64,000 nucleotides of DNA from Photobacterium sp. DA100 (GTDB taxonomy: Bacteria > Pseudomonadota > Gammaproteobacteria > Enterobacterales > Vibrionaceae): positions 1,922,001 to 1,986,000 of the forward strand of contig NZ_CP119424.1 in assembly GCF_029223585.1 (NCBI RefSeq), written 5' to 3'. The position numbers were made by a program, and so were the translations under genes. The notes under the pieces are model-generated. The model searched no databases and was not told the origin of the DNA. It saw nothing but the letters and a program-made list of their open reading frames with translations. Of this stretch, positions 26,520 through 35,723 are shown piece by piece; the first letter of the stretch is position 1, and each line of letters starts with the position of its first letter.

Positions 26520-27338
26520 GGCTCCGATGCAAAGTTTACGAAAAGCCTGATAAATCAGGTGTTTCATACCCTAATCAGTAAACATTTCCTCAATTAGACG
26601 CACTTCGGCTAAGGGACCTCGGCCATACAGCGAGGCATCAAATTGCCCTTTGCTAAACATACGCATTACCTCAAATCCTTTGATCGTGGCAAACGTTGTT
26701 TTCAGGGGTTCAAACCCTCGAACCGGATTGATAAGTCGCTTCAACTTACCATGTTCGGATTCTATCCGGTTGTTTAGGTATTTGACCTGTCGCTGCATGG
26801 TGCTATCAGCACACACCTTCTTTTTCTTTAATGCCGCCAGTGCCGGTGTATACAATCTATCTTTATCCGTGTTGATCGTCTTCGGATGGTGATGAGGTTT
26901 GATACTGCGTAAGGCCTTACCCAGAAAGCATTTCGCTGCCTTTTGATTTCGAGTACGAGAGAGATAAAAATTGACAGTATGACCTGCTTTGGTGATGGCG
27001 CGATATAAGTACATCTAGCGACCACCTACTCGGATATAGGTCACATCAACCTACCAGCTGCTACTCCAGCCTGGCTTCCAACACCAGCGTAGCCGCCGTT
27101 CTACCTCTGATGCATAACGCTGTACCCATCGATATAAAGTAGTGTGACTGACGGTAACTCCTCGCTCTAATAACATTTCAGCCAGCTCTCGGTAGCTGAT
27201 GCCGTATTTACAGTACCATCGTGCCGCCCAAAGAATGATATCACGAGTGAAGTGGCGACCTTTGAAATCTGACATGCTATGGCTCCGTTAGGTATTTAAG
27301 GCTAGCGTGCCTGAATATTCAAACTTTGCAACGGAGCC
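26520..27338 (-). mobile_element. IS6-family insertion sequence (IS26-like), 819 bp
   Basis: Bounded by near-perfect terminal inverted repeats: GGCTCCGATGCAAAG at the left and CTTTGCAACGGAGCC at the right (14 of 15 match). Length 819 bp is normal for the family. The flanking 8-mers (TAATAACT and CCAATGGC) do not match, so there is no target duplication; the flanks may have been joined by a deletion or recombination between copies. Confidence 0.9.
26571..27275 (-). pseudogene. IS6-family transposase with two in-frame amber codons
   Basis: DDE transposase of 234 codons, colinear with IS26-type enzymes from MSDFKGRHFTRDIILWAARW to the end. Two TAG codons interrupt one continuous frame: 27051-27053, at the residue before VDVTYI, and 27015-27017, where the family has Trp in GRW-YLYR. 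Both sit either side of the first catalytic Asp. The other catalytic residues are present (INTDK, ESEHGKLKR). Nothing else is shifted, so the decay is recent, or the gene is read through in a suppressor background. Confidence 0.85.
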
Positions 27339-27340
27339 CC

Positions 27341-27469
27341 AATGGCGGCAGTGCACAATTTCTCTGTGAAGTCTACTATAAATGGAACCCTGTTGAGCAT
27401 CTGCTTGTTTCACCGAGTGTGCAATATATTGTCAATCCGGCGCACAACGATGATGTCAGTAGGCTCTGA
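27341..27469 (+). pseudogene. Carbohydrate-porin (OprB-like) C-terminal remnant
   Basis: An open frame running from the edge of the IS6 element to a stop at 27467 encodes SAQFLCEVYYKWNPVEHLLV followed by SPSVQYIVNPAHNDD. The YYKW..teh..vsPsvQyIvNP pattern is the penultimate strand region of OprB-type sugar porins. There is no start codon, and the final beta-strand is missing. It appears to be the 3' stub of a porin gene whose body was removed at the IS border. The family call is by eye. Confidence 0.5.
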
Positions 27470-27600
27470 CTAGAGGCCTTAAAAGTGCGTATTACGTTCT
27501 AATAAGGGAGGGGTTACTTAGAACCAACTAATGTTTGCATTGTTTAAGTGTATAAACGATGGGCCTTTTATTGGTTTGTTTTATGATGAGGACCAAAAGT

Positions 27601-29169
27601 ATGAAATTGAAAATGCTATCAAAGTTCGTAACTGCAGCTACGTTGTACCTTTGCGTTTCGAGTCTTGTAACTGCAGCGGATTATGATGTGGTGATCCTGA
27701 ATGGCCGAGTGATGGACCCGGAAACCAAATTAGATGCAGTAAGGAATGTTGGTATTAAAGATGGCATTATCACAGCTATTACCGAACACAGCATAAAAGG
27801 TACCAAAACCATTGATGCTACAGGTCAAATTGTGGCGCCTGGGTTTATCGATTTGCATGCTCACGGTCAGAACATAGGTGACTACCGCATGCAAGCCATG
27901 CAGGGCGTAACCACCATGCTGGAATTGGAATCTGGTGTTCTGCCAATTAGTGATTGGTATTCAGACCAAGGTGCCAAAGGATTACCGCTTAACTATGGTG
28001 CAGCAGCGGGTTGGACCTATGCCCGAATCGCGACTTTCAGTGATACTAAGCCAGAAGCGACAGCTGACTATTTCCAAAATGCACAATCCCGCGATGATTG
28101 GAAAATGGACATCGCTTCACCAGAGCAACTCGATGAAATCATAAAGTTCATTGAGCAGGGCCTGGATGAGGGGGGCCTAGGCATTGGTATCAATGCGGGC
28201 TATGCGCCTGGACACGGTCAAAAGGAGTTCTATGCCTTGGCAGAACTCGCTGCAGAGCGCAATGTCGCTACATACACTCACGTTAGATATGCCAGCAACG
28301 AAGAACCACAAAGCTCATTTGAAGCGGTTAAGGAGTTGATTGGAAACGCGGCTATAACCGGCGCCCACATGCACCTGTGCCATATCAATAGCACTTCTCT
28401 AAAAGATATTTATACCATTTTGCCTATGGTTGAGACGGCGAAAGACCAAGGCATTAATGTCACCGTCGGTGCTTATCCTTACGGTGCTGCCAGTACAGTG
28501 GTAGGGGCTGCGATGTTCCAGGGTGAAGGTTGGCGCGAGCGCATGGGCTCAACCGCTGAAAACTTCCAGTTAGGTGTCGAGCGCATGACGGAAGAGCAAC
28601 TTGCCGATTATCAAAAGAACAGTCCGGGAACATTTATTGTTTGGCACTTCCTGGATGAGCAAAACCCAGAAGACTTAGCAAGACTGGACGCTTCAATTTT
28701 GAGCCCAGACGTGATGATTGAATCTGACGAAATGTTCTGGATGCACATGGACGAGCAAGGCCACGTCCACAACTATGATGGCGATGAGTGGCCACTGCCA
28801 GAAGGTATGTTCTCACACCCTCGTTCAAACGGTACCTTTGCCAAGATACTGCGAAGCTATGTTAGAGAGCGAAAGTTAATGAGCATGCAGGATGCCCTGC
28901 GAAAGATGACCTTGATGCCCGCTCAAACTCTGGAAAAGTTTGTACCGCAGATGAAGAAAAAAGGCCGAATTCAGGAAGGCATGGATGCTGACATCGTGGT
29001 GTTCAACCCAGATACCATTAGTGATGTGGGCACATACGAAAAACCCAACCAACCAGCGGTGGGTGTTCAGGCTTTGTTAGTCAATGGACAATTGGTCGTC
29101 TCCGAAGGTGAACTGATTAAGTCCGCTGCTCCAGGCCTGCCGATTCGTCGTGCAATCAAGAAAAACTAA
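27601..29169 (+). CDS. Secreted N-acyl-D-amino-acid deacylase-like amidohydrolase, copy 1
   Basis: Metal-dependent hydrolase of the D-aminoacylase / dihydroorotase-like branch. Start chosen at 27601 (MKLKMLSKF) after GAGGA, giving 522 aa with a cleavable signal peptide ending near LVTAADYD. Metal-site blocks: GFIDLHAHGQN (His-x-His), YTHVRY, GAHMHLCHINS and VMIESDEMFW. The frame IVAPGFID and RIQEGMDADIVVFNP are standard for the family. Followed 100 bp later by a related gene on the same strand. It would act in the periplasm, perhaps on D-amino-acid conjugates from peptidoglycan, but the substrate is not readable. Confidence 0.82.
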   Translation: MKLKMLSKFVTAATLYLCVSSLVTAADYDVVILNGRVMDPETKLDAVRNVGIKDGIITAITEHSIKGTKTIDATGQIVAPGFIDLHAHGQNIGDYRMQAMQGVTTMLELESGVLPISDWYSDQGAKGLPLNYGAAAGWTYARIATFSDTKPEATADYFQNAQSRDDWKMDIASPEQLDEIIKFIEQGLDEGGLGIGINAGYAPGHGQKEFYALAELAAERNVATYTHVRYASNEEPQSSFEAVKELIGNAAITGAHMHLCHINSTSLKDIYTILPMVETAKDQGINVTVGAYPYGAASTVVGAAMFQGEGWRERMGSTAENFQLGVERMTEEQLADYQKNSPGTFIVWHFLDEQNPEDLARLDASILSPDVMIESDEMFWMHMDEQGHVHNYDGDEWPLPEGMFSHPRSNGTFAKILRSYVRERKLMSMQDALRKMTLMPAQTLEKFVPQMKKKGRIQEGMDADIVVFNPDTISDVGTYEKPNQPAVGVQALLVNGQLVVSEGELIKSAAPGLPIRRAIKKN

Positions 29170-29270
29170 CTCATATCAGCATGACCGACCAAGTATATCT
29201 GGCGAGTTTAATGCCAGCTTGGTTGAGTAACATCTGCTACTACAGTTGTTAAACCGATACGGAGAGCACA

Positions 29271-30917
29271 ATGGGTAAGTCAAAAGTAAGTTTACGAACA
29301 GCAATAGGAATCGGATTGGTACTATTAATGATTGGTTATACCAATGGTGCCGTAGCAAAAGGCTATGACTTGGTTATCAAAAACGGCCGAGTTATGGATC
29401 CCGAAACCGGGTACGATAAGGTCGCAAGCGTTGGTATTAAAGATGGCCGTATAGCCATCATCACTAACAACAACATCGACGGCAACGACGTTATCGATGC
29501 GGCTGGGCACGTGGTTGCACCTGGGTTTATTGATACCCACTTCCACTGGCAAGCACCGTTGGGGTACAAAATTGGTCTGAGGGATGGCTTGACCAGCAGT
29601 ATGGACCTTGAGGAGGGTTGCGCAGGAACGACTCTCGGCGCCTGGTATCAAGAGCGAATCGGTAAGACAGCAGTCAACTTCGGATGTGCATCTAGCCACG
29701 AGCTAGCTCGTGCAATTGTTTTGGATGGCCTCCAGGAAAAGGATGTGAGCCAGGGGCCAATGAGCGCATTCGAAACCCGCAAGGGGACGGGCTGGAGTTC
29801 GGCCAAACCGTCCCTTGAGCAGGGCAACGAAATCCTGCGGATTATCGACAAAGGCTTGCAGGATGGGGGAGTAGGGATTGGTAGCACCTTGGGGTACATG
29901 CGCGAAGGTGTTACAACGCGTGAACTTTACGAAGTACAAAAGGTTGGAGCTCGTTATGGACGTCACACCGCAGTGCACACCCGCTTTACACCCGACAGCG
30001 CCACCTTTGAAAACTTAGGCACTCAAGAAGTGATTGCCAATGCTCTTTCACTCGGTGCTCCGGCGATGATTTGCCACTTTAACAATCCTGGTTGGGAGCT
30101 AGGACACGAGCTTCTTTTTGGATTGCAACAACGGGGTTTTAACATATGGGGAGAAATCTACCCTTACGCTGCTGGCTCAACAACGCTCAATGCAGTCTTC
30201 CTGAAGCCTGAAAATTGGGTAGAAAAACTGGGACACCGCTATGAAGATACCATGGCTGATGCTGCGACTGGTAAGTTCTATACCCTTGAAACCTATGAAG
30301 CTGGCTTGAAGGAGAACCCCACACAGGAAATCATCCTGTACAAGATGCCTCCCGAAGACGCGGTCAGTTGGCTCAAACTCAAGGGGGTCACGATGGCTAG
30401 TGACGGCATGAATGCCGAACCTTCTTTCGGCCCTTGGGAAACACCTTTGGAAGAATTGGGCAATATGCATCCGCGGGGAGCTGGAGCTCGGGCCAGCAGT
30501 GTACGTCTTGCTCGTGAAAATGATATTCCTCTAATGCAGATCATGTCGATTCTCAGTTACAACGCAGCCAAACACCTCGGTGATACAGGCCTCAAGGCGA
30601 TGCAGGAGCGTGGCCGTATCCAGAAAGGAATGATTGCAGACATTGTCGTTTTTCACCCAGAGAAATTTACTGACAACGCCACATACCAGAACGGCTCGCT
30701 TCCTTCAACAGGTATGAAGTCGGTTATTGTAAACGGCACAGTGGTACTTAAAAATGACAAAGTTGTAAATGGTGTTTTCCCAGGTCAACCCATCCGTTTT
30801 GAGCCAGAAGACAAGTCTCGCTTTGAGCCGCTTTCATTAGAAGCTTGGAAAGGGGCTTTTATGACAGGTACGCCTCATCTGGAAGCTGGTGAGTTCTCAA
30901 AGCCTGAAGAAAAGTAG
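29271..30917 (+). CDS. Secreted N-acyl-D-amino-acid deacylase-like amidohydrolase, copy 2
   Basis: A 548-aa paralogue of the preceding gene, with its own signal peptide (AIGIGLVLLMIGYTNGAVA) and a good GGAGAG site. Shared frames are NGRVMDPET, GIKDG, VAPGFID and GRIQKGMIADIVVFHP. Its metal site differs: THFHWQA instead of LHAHGQN, HTRFTPDS, ICHFNNPG and ASDGMNAEPSFG. The tail beyond the barrel is longer. The two copies are clearly divergent rather than a recent duplication, so they probably act on related but different substrates. Both lie between the two insertion sequences. Confidence 0.82.
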   Translation: MGKSKVSLRTAIGIGLVLLMIGYTNGAVAKGYDLVIKNGRVMDPETGYDKVASVGIKDGRIAIITNNNIDGNDVIDAAGHVVAPGFIDTHFHWQAPLGYKIGLRDGLTSSMDLEEGCAGTTLGAWYQERIGKTAVNFGCASSHELARAIVLDGLQEKDVSQGPMSAFETRKGTGWSSAKPSLEQGNEILRIIDKGLQDGGVGIGSTLGYMREGVTTRELYEVQKVGARYGRHTAVHTRFTPDSATFENLGTQEVIANALSLGAPAMICHFNNPGWELGHELLFGLQQRGFNIWGEIYPYAAGSTTLNAVFLKPENWVEKLGHRYEDTMADAATGKFYTLETYEAGLKENPTQEIILYKMPPEDAVSWLKLKGVTMASDGMNAEPSFGPWETPLEELGNMHPRGAGARASSVRLARENDIPLMQIMSILSYNAAKHLGDTGLKAMQERGRIQKGMIADIVVFHPEKFTDNATYQNGSLPSTGMKSVIVNGTVVLKNDKVVNGVFPGQPIRFEPEDKSRFEPLSLEAWKGAFMTGTPHLEAGEFSKPEEK

Positions 30918-31297
30918 TAGGTCTACGTACAGAGCAAATGCCAAACAGGTAGTAAGTATCCATATTTCTAACCAACTGTAGCGCCAACTTCGCGGCTTGC
31001 TTGTAATACAAGGGTCACCAAGTTGGTGCATTTTTGTGCTTGCATAGAAAGCTTGTTTCTTTTGGTTAGCGTGGGGCATGAATACCGAGTCACAAAACAG
31101 AGAGATATCGATGATGTTTATTAGTACTGACCTGTCCCCAAAATCTAATCTGACAACGGCATCACAAAACCCTCGGGTAACTGCTAGATCAGGTCCGATT
31201 TAATAAACATTAGAAAAAAAGCCGTTTACTTGTTTTTCCCCAAACCAACTAATCCGACGCAGGTGCGTGTGAGCACAACCGCCAACTCACTAATTAG
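30918..31297. other. Region between the second amidohydrolase and the IS110 element
   Basis: About 380 bp with no ORF that has a start signal. CAAACCAACT occurs here near 31242 and again near 32547 inside the right end of the IS110-type element; this may reflect its insertion sequence context or chance. Confidence 0.4.
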
Positions 31298-32597
31298 ATG
31301 GTACGCCCCATCCCTTCCCTACAATTGGGTTAGGTGACCACTGGGAGAGACCATCATGCAAAGCACTGTGATCATAGGCATTGGTATTGGTAAAAATCTT
31401 TTTCATCTCGTCGGCAGAGATAAGGTTGGCAGGGAGATTTTCCGTCATAAGTTTAACCGAACCAAGCTTATTCAGTTTCTTTCGTGTCACGAACCAGTGG
31501 TTGTTGCAATGGAGTCTTGTGGTGGCTGCCACTGGTTAGCAAGGAAGTGCGCGAGTTACGGGCATACACCAAAGCTCATTCCTCCTCAGTATGTTAAGCC
31601 GTATGTAAAATCACATAAAAATGATTTTATTGATGCAGATGCGATTGGAGAAGCAGCATCACGACCTCATATGAGATTTGTCACGGCCAAGTCAGAAGAA
31701 GCACAAGTGCTAACTGTTATTCGGCGTGTCAGAGCGGCTTATATAAAAGATCGCACAGCATGCATGAACCGTATTGGTTCGATGTTGCTTGAATTTGGGA
31801 TCAGCTTGCCCACAGGGCATCATCAAATGAAAAATGTTTTCCAACGCATTATGGATCATGATGAACTCCTTCCTCCTTTGCTTCTTCTCGAAGTAAAGCA
31901 GCACTTTGACCATTACGAGTTGCTCAACTCAAGAATCAAAGAACAAGAAGATAAGCTACAAAGGATTATGCGACAGCAAGAAACAGCCAAGCTTCTGCAG
32001 ACCATACCAGGTGTTGGTCCAATAACAGCCTGCTGTTGTTTGTCCGCTGTTGCTAACCCTCAAGATTTTAAAAATGGACGCAACTTTGCTGCTTGGATAG
32101 GCCTTGTTCCCTATCAATATTCCACGGGCGGTAAATCAAGGCTGCTTGGCATATCAAAGCGCGGGAACAAAGAACTCAGAGAGATGTTTGTTCATGCCGC
32201 TAGAGCTGTGATGTGGCGTGATGAATCAGCCGAAAAGTACTTCGGCATTTGGCTCATAGAGCTCAAACGAAGAAAGCCATTTAATGTCGCTGTTGTTGCT
32301 TTGGCTAATAAAATTGCACGTATAGCGTGGTCAGTGATGGCTGAACAAAAGCCATTTGAAATTAGAAACTAATACAGAGTTTGCAATGATAATCATTGAT
32401 GACAAAACGGTTAGACCACCAGATTGAAGACCTGATGGACAGAACAGCAATAGCATGCTTTCTCACTTTTGAGGACAATCTGGCGCGGATCTCATCGTAG
32501 AGCTGGGACTAATGAAAGTCTCTAACAGACTCTGAATACATTAGCGCAAACCAACTCCGTTATCGGGTTTATCACTTGCAAAACGGGGCGTACCATA
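31298..32597 (+). mobile_element. IS110-family element, IS1111-like group, about 1.3 kb
   Basis: Exact 12-bp inverted repeats ATGGTACGCCCC (31298-31309) and GGGGCGTACCAT (32586-32597) flank an IS110-family transposase. Subterminal inverted repeats are the hallmark of the IS1111 group; the true element ends may lie a few bases outside. No target duplication is expected for this family. Confidence 0.75.
31356..32372 (+). CDS. IS110-family transposase, first catalytic Asp replaced by Gly
   Basis: The 338-aa protein has the N-terminal DEDD domain and the C-terminal transposase_20 domain (LLQTIPGVGPITACCCLSAV, AAWIGLVPYQYSTGGKSRLL, LGISKRGNKELREMFVHAAR). The E and the last two D are present (AMESCGG, NDFIDADAI), but the first motif reads IGIGIGKN where the family has IGID-x-GK, so residue 10 is Gly. 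A single A-to-G change would explain it. The protein is full length yet predicted catalytically dead. Confidence 0.88.
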   Translation: MQSTVIIGIGIGKNLFHLVGRDKVGREIFRHKFNRTKLIQFLSCHEPVVVAMESCGGCHWLARKCASYGHTPKLIPPQYVKPYVKSHKNDFIDADAIGEAASRPHMRFVTAKSEEAQVLTVIRRVRAAYIKDRTACMNRIGSMLLEFGISLPTGHHQMKNVFQRIMDHDELLPPLLLLEVKQHFDHYELLNSRIKEQEDKLQRIMRQQETAKLLQTIPGVGPITACCCLSAVANPQDFKNGRNFAAWIGLVPYQYSTGGKSRLLGISKRGNKELREMFVHAARAVMWRDESAEKYFGIWLIELKRRKPFNVAVVALANKIARIAWSVMAEQKPFEIRN

Positions 32598-32819
32598 CAT
32601 TTTGTCCAATTGCGTACTGACGGGGTAGATCATCGTAACGCAGATCTGATCTGCACCAACCATACTGGACACATCACTAAGCGACTTTCTAATACTAAAA
32701 GTTATCCGCATTTCTCTAATTTAAGTGATTACTCTAAGAAGGTTTTGTCCAAAAATGTGTCACATGGTAAAGCTTATTCGCATAGGTCACACCATTAAGA
32801 CTTCGATTCATTGGTATAA
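32598..32819. other. Flank of the IS110 element
   Basis: About 220 bp of non-coding DNA between the element and the terminator of the saccharopine-dehydrogenase-like gene. Nothing was recognised. Confidence 0.4.
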
Positions 32820-32849
32820 AAAAGGGACCTAACAAACGTAGATCCCTTT
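32820..32849 (-). terminator. Terminator of the NhaC/saccharopine-dehydrogenase-like operon
   Basis: Stem AAAGGGA/TCCCTTT, extended by CT/AG past one mismatch. On the minus strand it is followed by six T. Confidence 0.7.
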
Positions 32850-32880
32850 CTCTCATTGGCCTAGGCAAGTCGCCCAGCTT

Positions 32881-33945
32881 TTACTTTACACTATTCTGCG
32901 CCGTCGCGTAGAAGTCACGCGCCCTCGCCCAGACGCCGTTTGGATCTTCACCTTTACACAAGGTCAAAAGGTGCGGCAGCAGCTGGCCGGCGAAATCTTC
33001 GCTGCTTTCTTTCGGCAGTACTGTAGGCAGGTGATCGACCGCCTGCACATATAGCCCGCTGACATCCGATTCGATAATAGGCTTGGCCAACTTGGTGCTT
33101 TGGTTGTAGATGCGAATTGGGTTATCCGGGTTGTTTGGATCGCAGCTGACATCACTGACCATGCTCAGGCGTGGGCTCTCACCCAGGCTTTCCTTGGTAA
33201 TGAACGGCGGTGTGCCTTCAGCCAGATAAGCACAGTTAACCAAGATGTCGTAATCATTGATTGCGGTGAACGGGCCGCCTGCTTTGGTTTCTTCGATATC
33301 CCAGCCGTCGGCCTCGATACTCAGCTCGGCAAACAAGTCCAGCGCGCCACGGCCACAGCGGCCAAACTGACCGATAACCAGCACCTTAGGCTTCTCTGAC
33401 AGTGTTGCGACCTGCTCGCTCAGTACTGCTAGGTAATGGTCGCGATCCGGGTAGCTGCCCACCGCGCCGAACACGTCTTTACAGTGTAAATGGTGGATAT
33501 AACCCGACAGGCCAATCGCTGCGCCAACATAACCTGCCCAGTAGCCGAAGGCACAGACACGCTTGCCCATTTCGTCTTGCAGGAACTCCAGGTCGAGGAT
33601 TTGGCCGCCACCGGCATTGAAGCGCGACAGGATCTGCACCGCTTCATCCTGCCCCTTGAAGGCATGGGCAAAGTAAATATGCTGGTGCTTGAGCGGGAAG
33701 TCGTCTTCAGCCAGCTCTTTCAAACCCAAGATATAAGCGTGCTCCGGAGCGTCAGTCCAGCTATGGCCTGCCGCCAGCTCACAGCCCACATCGACATAGG
33801 CCTGATCAGGAAAAATGCGGGTGTCGCTGCGCTCGACGATCACTTGGGCACCCTCATCAATCAGGGCTTTGGCTCCGGCTGGTGTCAATGCGGTTCGGTG
33901 CTCACCCACTTTTACTTCATCTCTTAGCCAAAATAGTGTGTTCAT
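32881..33945 (-). CDS. Saccharopine dehydrogenase (NAD+, L-lysine-forming)-like protein
   Basis: Belongs to the alanine dehydrogenase/PNT superfamily, closest by eye to yeast Lys1-type saccharopine dehydrogenase. ATG at 33945 with AAAGGA is preferred to a TTG two codons earlier, giving 354 aa. Blocks: WLRDEVKVGEHRTALTPAGA, FAHAFKGQ, DLEFLQ, the Rossmann-like VLVIGQFGRCGRGALDLF, and DVSCDPNNPDNPIRIYNQST. In a bacterium that makes lysine by the diaminopimelate route, such an enzyme points to lysine or saccharopine breakdown, or an opine-like reaction. It lies 58 bp downstream of an NhaC-family antiporter, in the same operon. Confidence 0.82.
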   Translation of the reverse strand: MNTLFWLRDEVKVGEHRTALTPAGAKALIDEGAQVIVERSDTRIFPDQAYVDVGCELAAGHSWTDAPEHAYILGLKELAEDDFPLKHQHIYFAHAFKGQDEAVQILSRFNAGGGQILDLEFLQDEMGKRVCAFGYWAGYVGAAIGLSGYIHHLHCKDVFGAVGSYPDRDHYLAVLSEQVATLSEKPKVLVIGQFGRCGRGALDLFAELSIEADGWDIEETKAGGPFTAINDYDILVNCAYLAEGTPPFITKESLGESPRLSMVSDVSCDPNNPDNPIRIYNQSTKLAKPIIESDVSGLYVQAVDHLPTVLPKESSEDFAGQLLPHLLTLCKGEDPNGVWARARDFYATAQNSVK

Positions 33946-34002
33946 TATCAATCCTTTTCAAACGGTAGCTTGTTAAGTCATCTCTACTTATGCAGTAGCG
34001 AC

Positions 34003-35496
34003 TTAAGCGGTAACAGGGCTGGCTGCGGCCTGACGGCGCACCATCAAGACAATCAGTGCAACTTGCAATACGGCGGCCAATACAATGGTGTACGGGCTAC
34101 GGGTGATTTCGGCAACCATGAAGCCGATACTGGCCGTCACGCCAGTCAAAATTGCATACGGGAACTGGGTACGGACGTGGGAAACGTGATCACATCCGGT
34201 CGACATCGAGCTGAGGATCGTGGTATCGGAAATCGGTGATGAATGATCCCCCAGCATGCCGCCACTCAGCGCAGCACCGATACAAATCAGCGGGTCAGCA
34301 CCCAGCGCACTGGCGATCGGAACCGCAATTGGGATCAGGATGGCAAAAGTGCCCCACGACGAACCTGTTGCCACCGAAATAAAGCTGCCGATAATGAAGA
34401 TCAGCGCGGGCAGCATAAACACCGGCAGGCGGTCATTCATCACCTGGCTGATATAATCCCCAGTCCCCAGAGACTTACAGATATCACCCAAGGTCCATGC
34501 CAATAGCAAGATAACCAAAATTAGCATGATCCGCTGCATGCCCGACACAAAAGTGTTGAAGGCTGTCGAGGCGGTCATAGTTTTGGTGTAGGCGTAATAG
34601 GCAATTGCCGTCACCGAGGCAATCAGATAGCTGGTACCGAGCGATGCACGGATTACCGGGCCATTAATAGTGCCATGCAGATGGTAATTGTAGGTGAACA
34701 AAGCGATCAGCGTGCCGAACAAGACTGCCAGCGGCAACACAATCAGTGAGATACGGCCTGACTTCGCCTGCTGGTTATCAACTGACTGCACACTCACCTC
34801 AGCCTGCTGGCGCGCTTGCTGCTCGGCTTCGGCCATTGGCCCCCAGTCTTTTTTCAGCACGGCGTAGACAGGCACACTGAACAGTGCCAGCAAAGCGTAA
34901 AGCTGGTAAGGGATCACCTGCAGGAAAGTCGCAAATCCATCGACCGACTGGCCCATGTTATCGAACGCGTTCTCAATCAGGCCCTGCGAGTACACCCCCC
35001 AGCTGATAATCGGGATCAGCACACAAATCGGTGATGAGGTGGAATCGATGATAAAAGCCAGTTTCTCCTTGCTCAGCTTGAGCTTGTTGTAGATTGGCGA
35101 GAACATCGGGCCGAGGATCAATGAATTGCCCGAGTCGGTAAAAAACACCCCGATCCCGGTTGCCCAGGTCGCAAGCTGGGCTTTCAATGGTGATGACACA
35201 TAACGGGTGGCCATGGTCGAAAACGCCGCCATGCCACCGCTTTGCTCGACCAGATAGATAAAACCAGAAATGATAGTAATAACAATAATGATCTGTGCGT
35301 TGCTGCCCGATGCAAGCTGGGTGAACGGCCCATCCGACAAGAACATCAACGCAGTATCGACCGGATGGCCCTTGGTTAAGATCAGCATACCGCTGATCAC
35401 TGCAACCCCCAGAGCCAAAACAACATGCCGAGTGGTAAAGGCGAGTATCAGCGCCAGCACCGCGGGTACGATGGACAACAATCCGTAATCAGCCAT
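34003..35496 (-). CDS. NhaC-family Na+/H+ antiporter-like transporter
   Basis: A 497-aa inner-membrane protein with about eleven to twelve hydrophobic helices. Blocks typical of the NhaC family: GVFFTDSGNSLILGPMFSPI, LAFIIDSTSSPICVLIPIISWG, FISVATGSSWGTFAILIPIA, and GGMLGDHSSPISDTTILSSM. Members of this family include Na+/H+ antiporters and Na+-coupled amino-acid carriers (for example malate/lactate or lysine transport), so its operon with a saccharopine-dehydrogenase-like gene makes amino-acid transport a real alternative. GGAG lies upstream of the start. Confidence 0.85.
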   Translation of the reverse strand: MADYGLLSIVPAVLALILAFTTRHVVLALGVAVISGMLILTKGHPVDTALMFLSDGPFTQLASGSNAQIIIVITIISGFIYLVEQSGGMAAFSTMATRYVSSPLKAQLATWATGIGVFFTDSGNSLILGPMFSPIYNKLKLSKEKLAFIIDSTSSPICVLIPIISWGVYSQGLIENAFDNMGQSVDGFATFLQVIPYQLYALLALFSVPVYAVLKKDWGPMAEAEQQARQQAEVSVQSVDNQQAKSGRISLIVLPLAVLFGTLIALFTYNYHLHGTINGPVIRASLGTSYLIASVTAIAYYAYTKTMTASTAFNTFVSGMQRIMLILVILLLAWTLGDICKSLGTGDYISQVMNDRLPVFMLPALIFIIGSFISVATGSSWGTFAILIPIAVPIASALGADPLICIGAALSGGMLGDHSSPISDTTILSSMSTGCDHVSHVRTQFPYAILTGVTASIGFMVAEITRSPYTIVLAAVLQVALIVLMVRRQAAASPVTA

Positions 35497-35540
35497 TCGT
35501 AGTCTTCTCCTGAAAAAACAACATCAAGGTATTCGAGTAT

Positions 35541-35723
35541 TCAAAGAGGAGGGGCGTATAGGAACGCGAGCGACAAAGGCTGTACGAAATCGGTAGGTGA
35601 ACTTACCTGTTCGAAAACAAAAATTGCTGTAGCTCTCCATCCGGGCAGGGCCCAGGATGACAGTGCTGCTCCTATTAAGAACAACCCCAGCAGCTTGGCT
35701 GACGACCAGAACCACTTCGGCAT
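35541..35723 (-). CDS. Small membrane protein upstream of the NhaC-type gene
   Basis: A 60-aa ORF with AAAGGAG directly before the ATG (spacing slightly short). One hydrophobic segment (LLGLFLIGAALSSWALPGW, about residues 11-29) is followed by a Phe-rich, Pro-rich tail. It ends 44 bp before the NhaC-type gene and is first in that operon. It could be a regulatory small subunit or a translated leader. No homologue recognised. Confidence 0.45.
   Translation of the reverse strand: MPKWFWSSAKLLGLFLIGAALSSWALPGWRATAIFVFEQVSSPTDFVQPLSLAFLYAPPL

Noticed and set aside
32610..32798. 62-aa ORF right of the IS110 element
   Set aside because: No start signal and low-complexity His/Ser-rich composition; likely chance in non-coding DNA.
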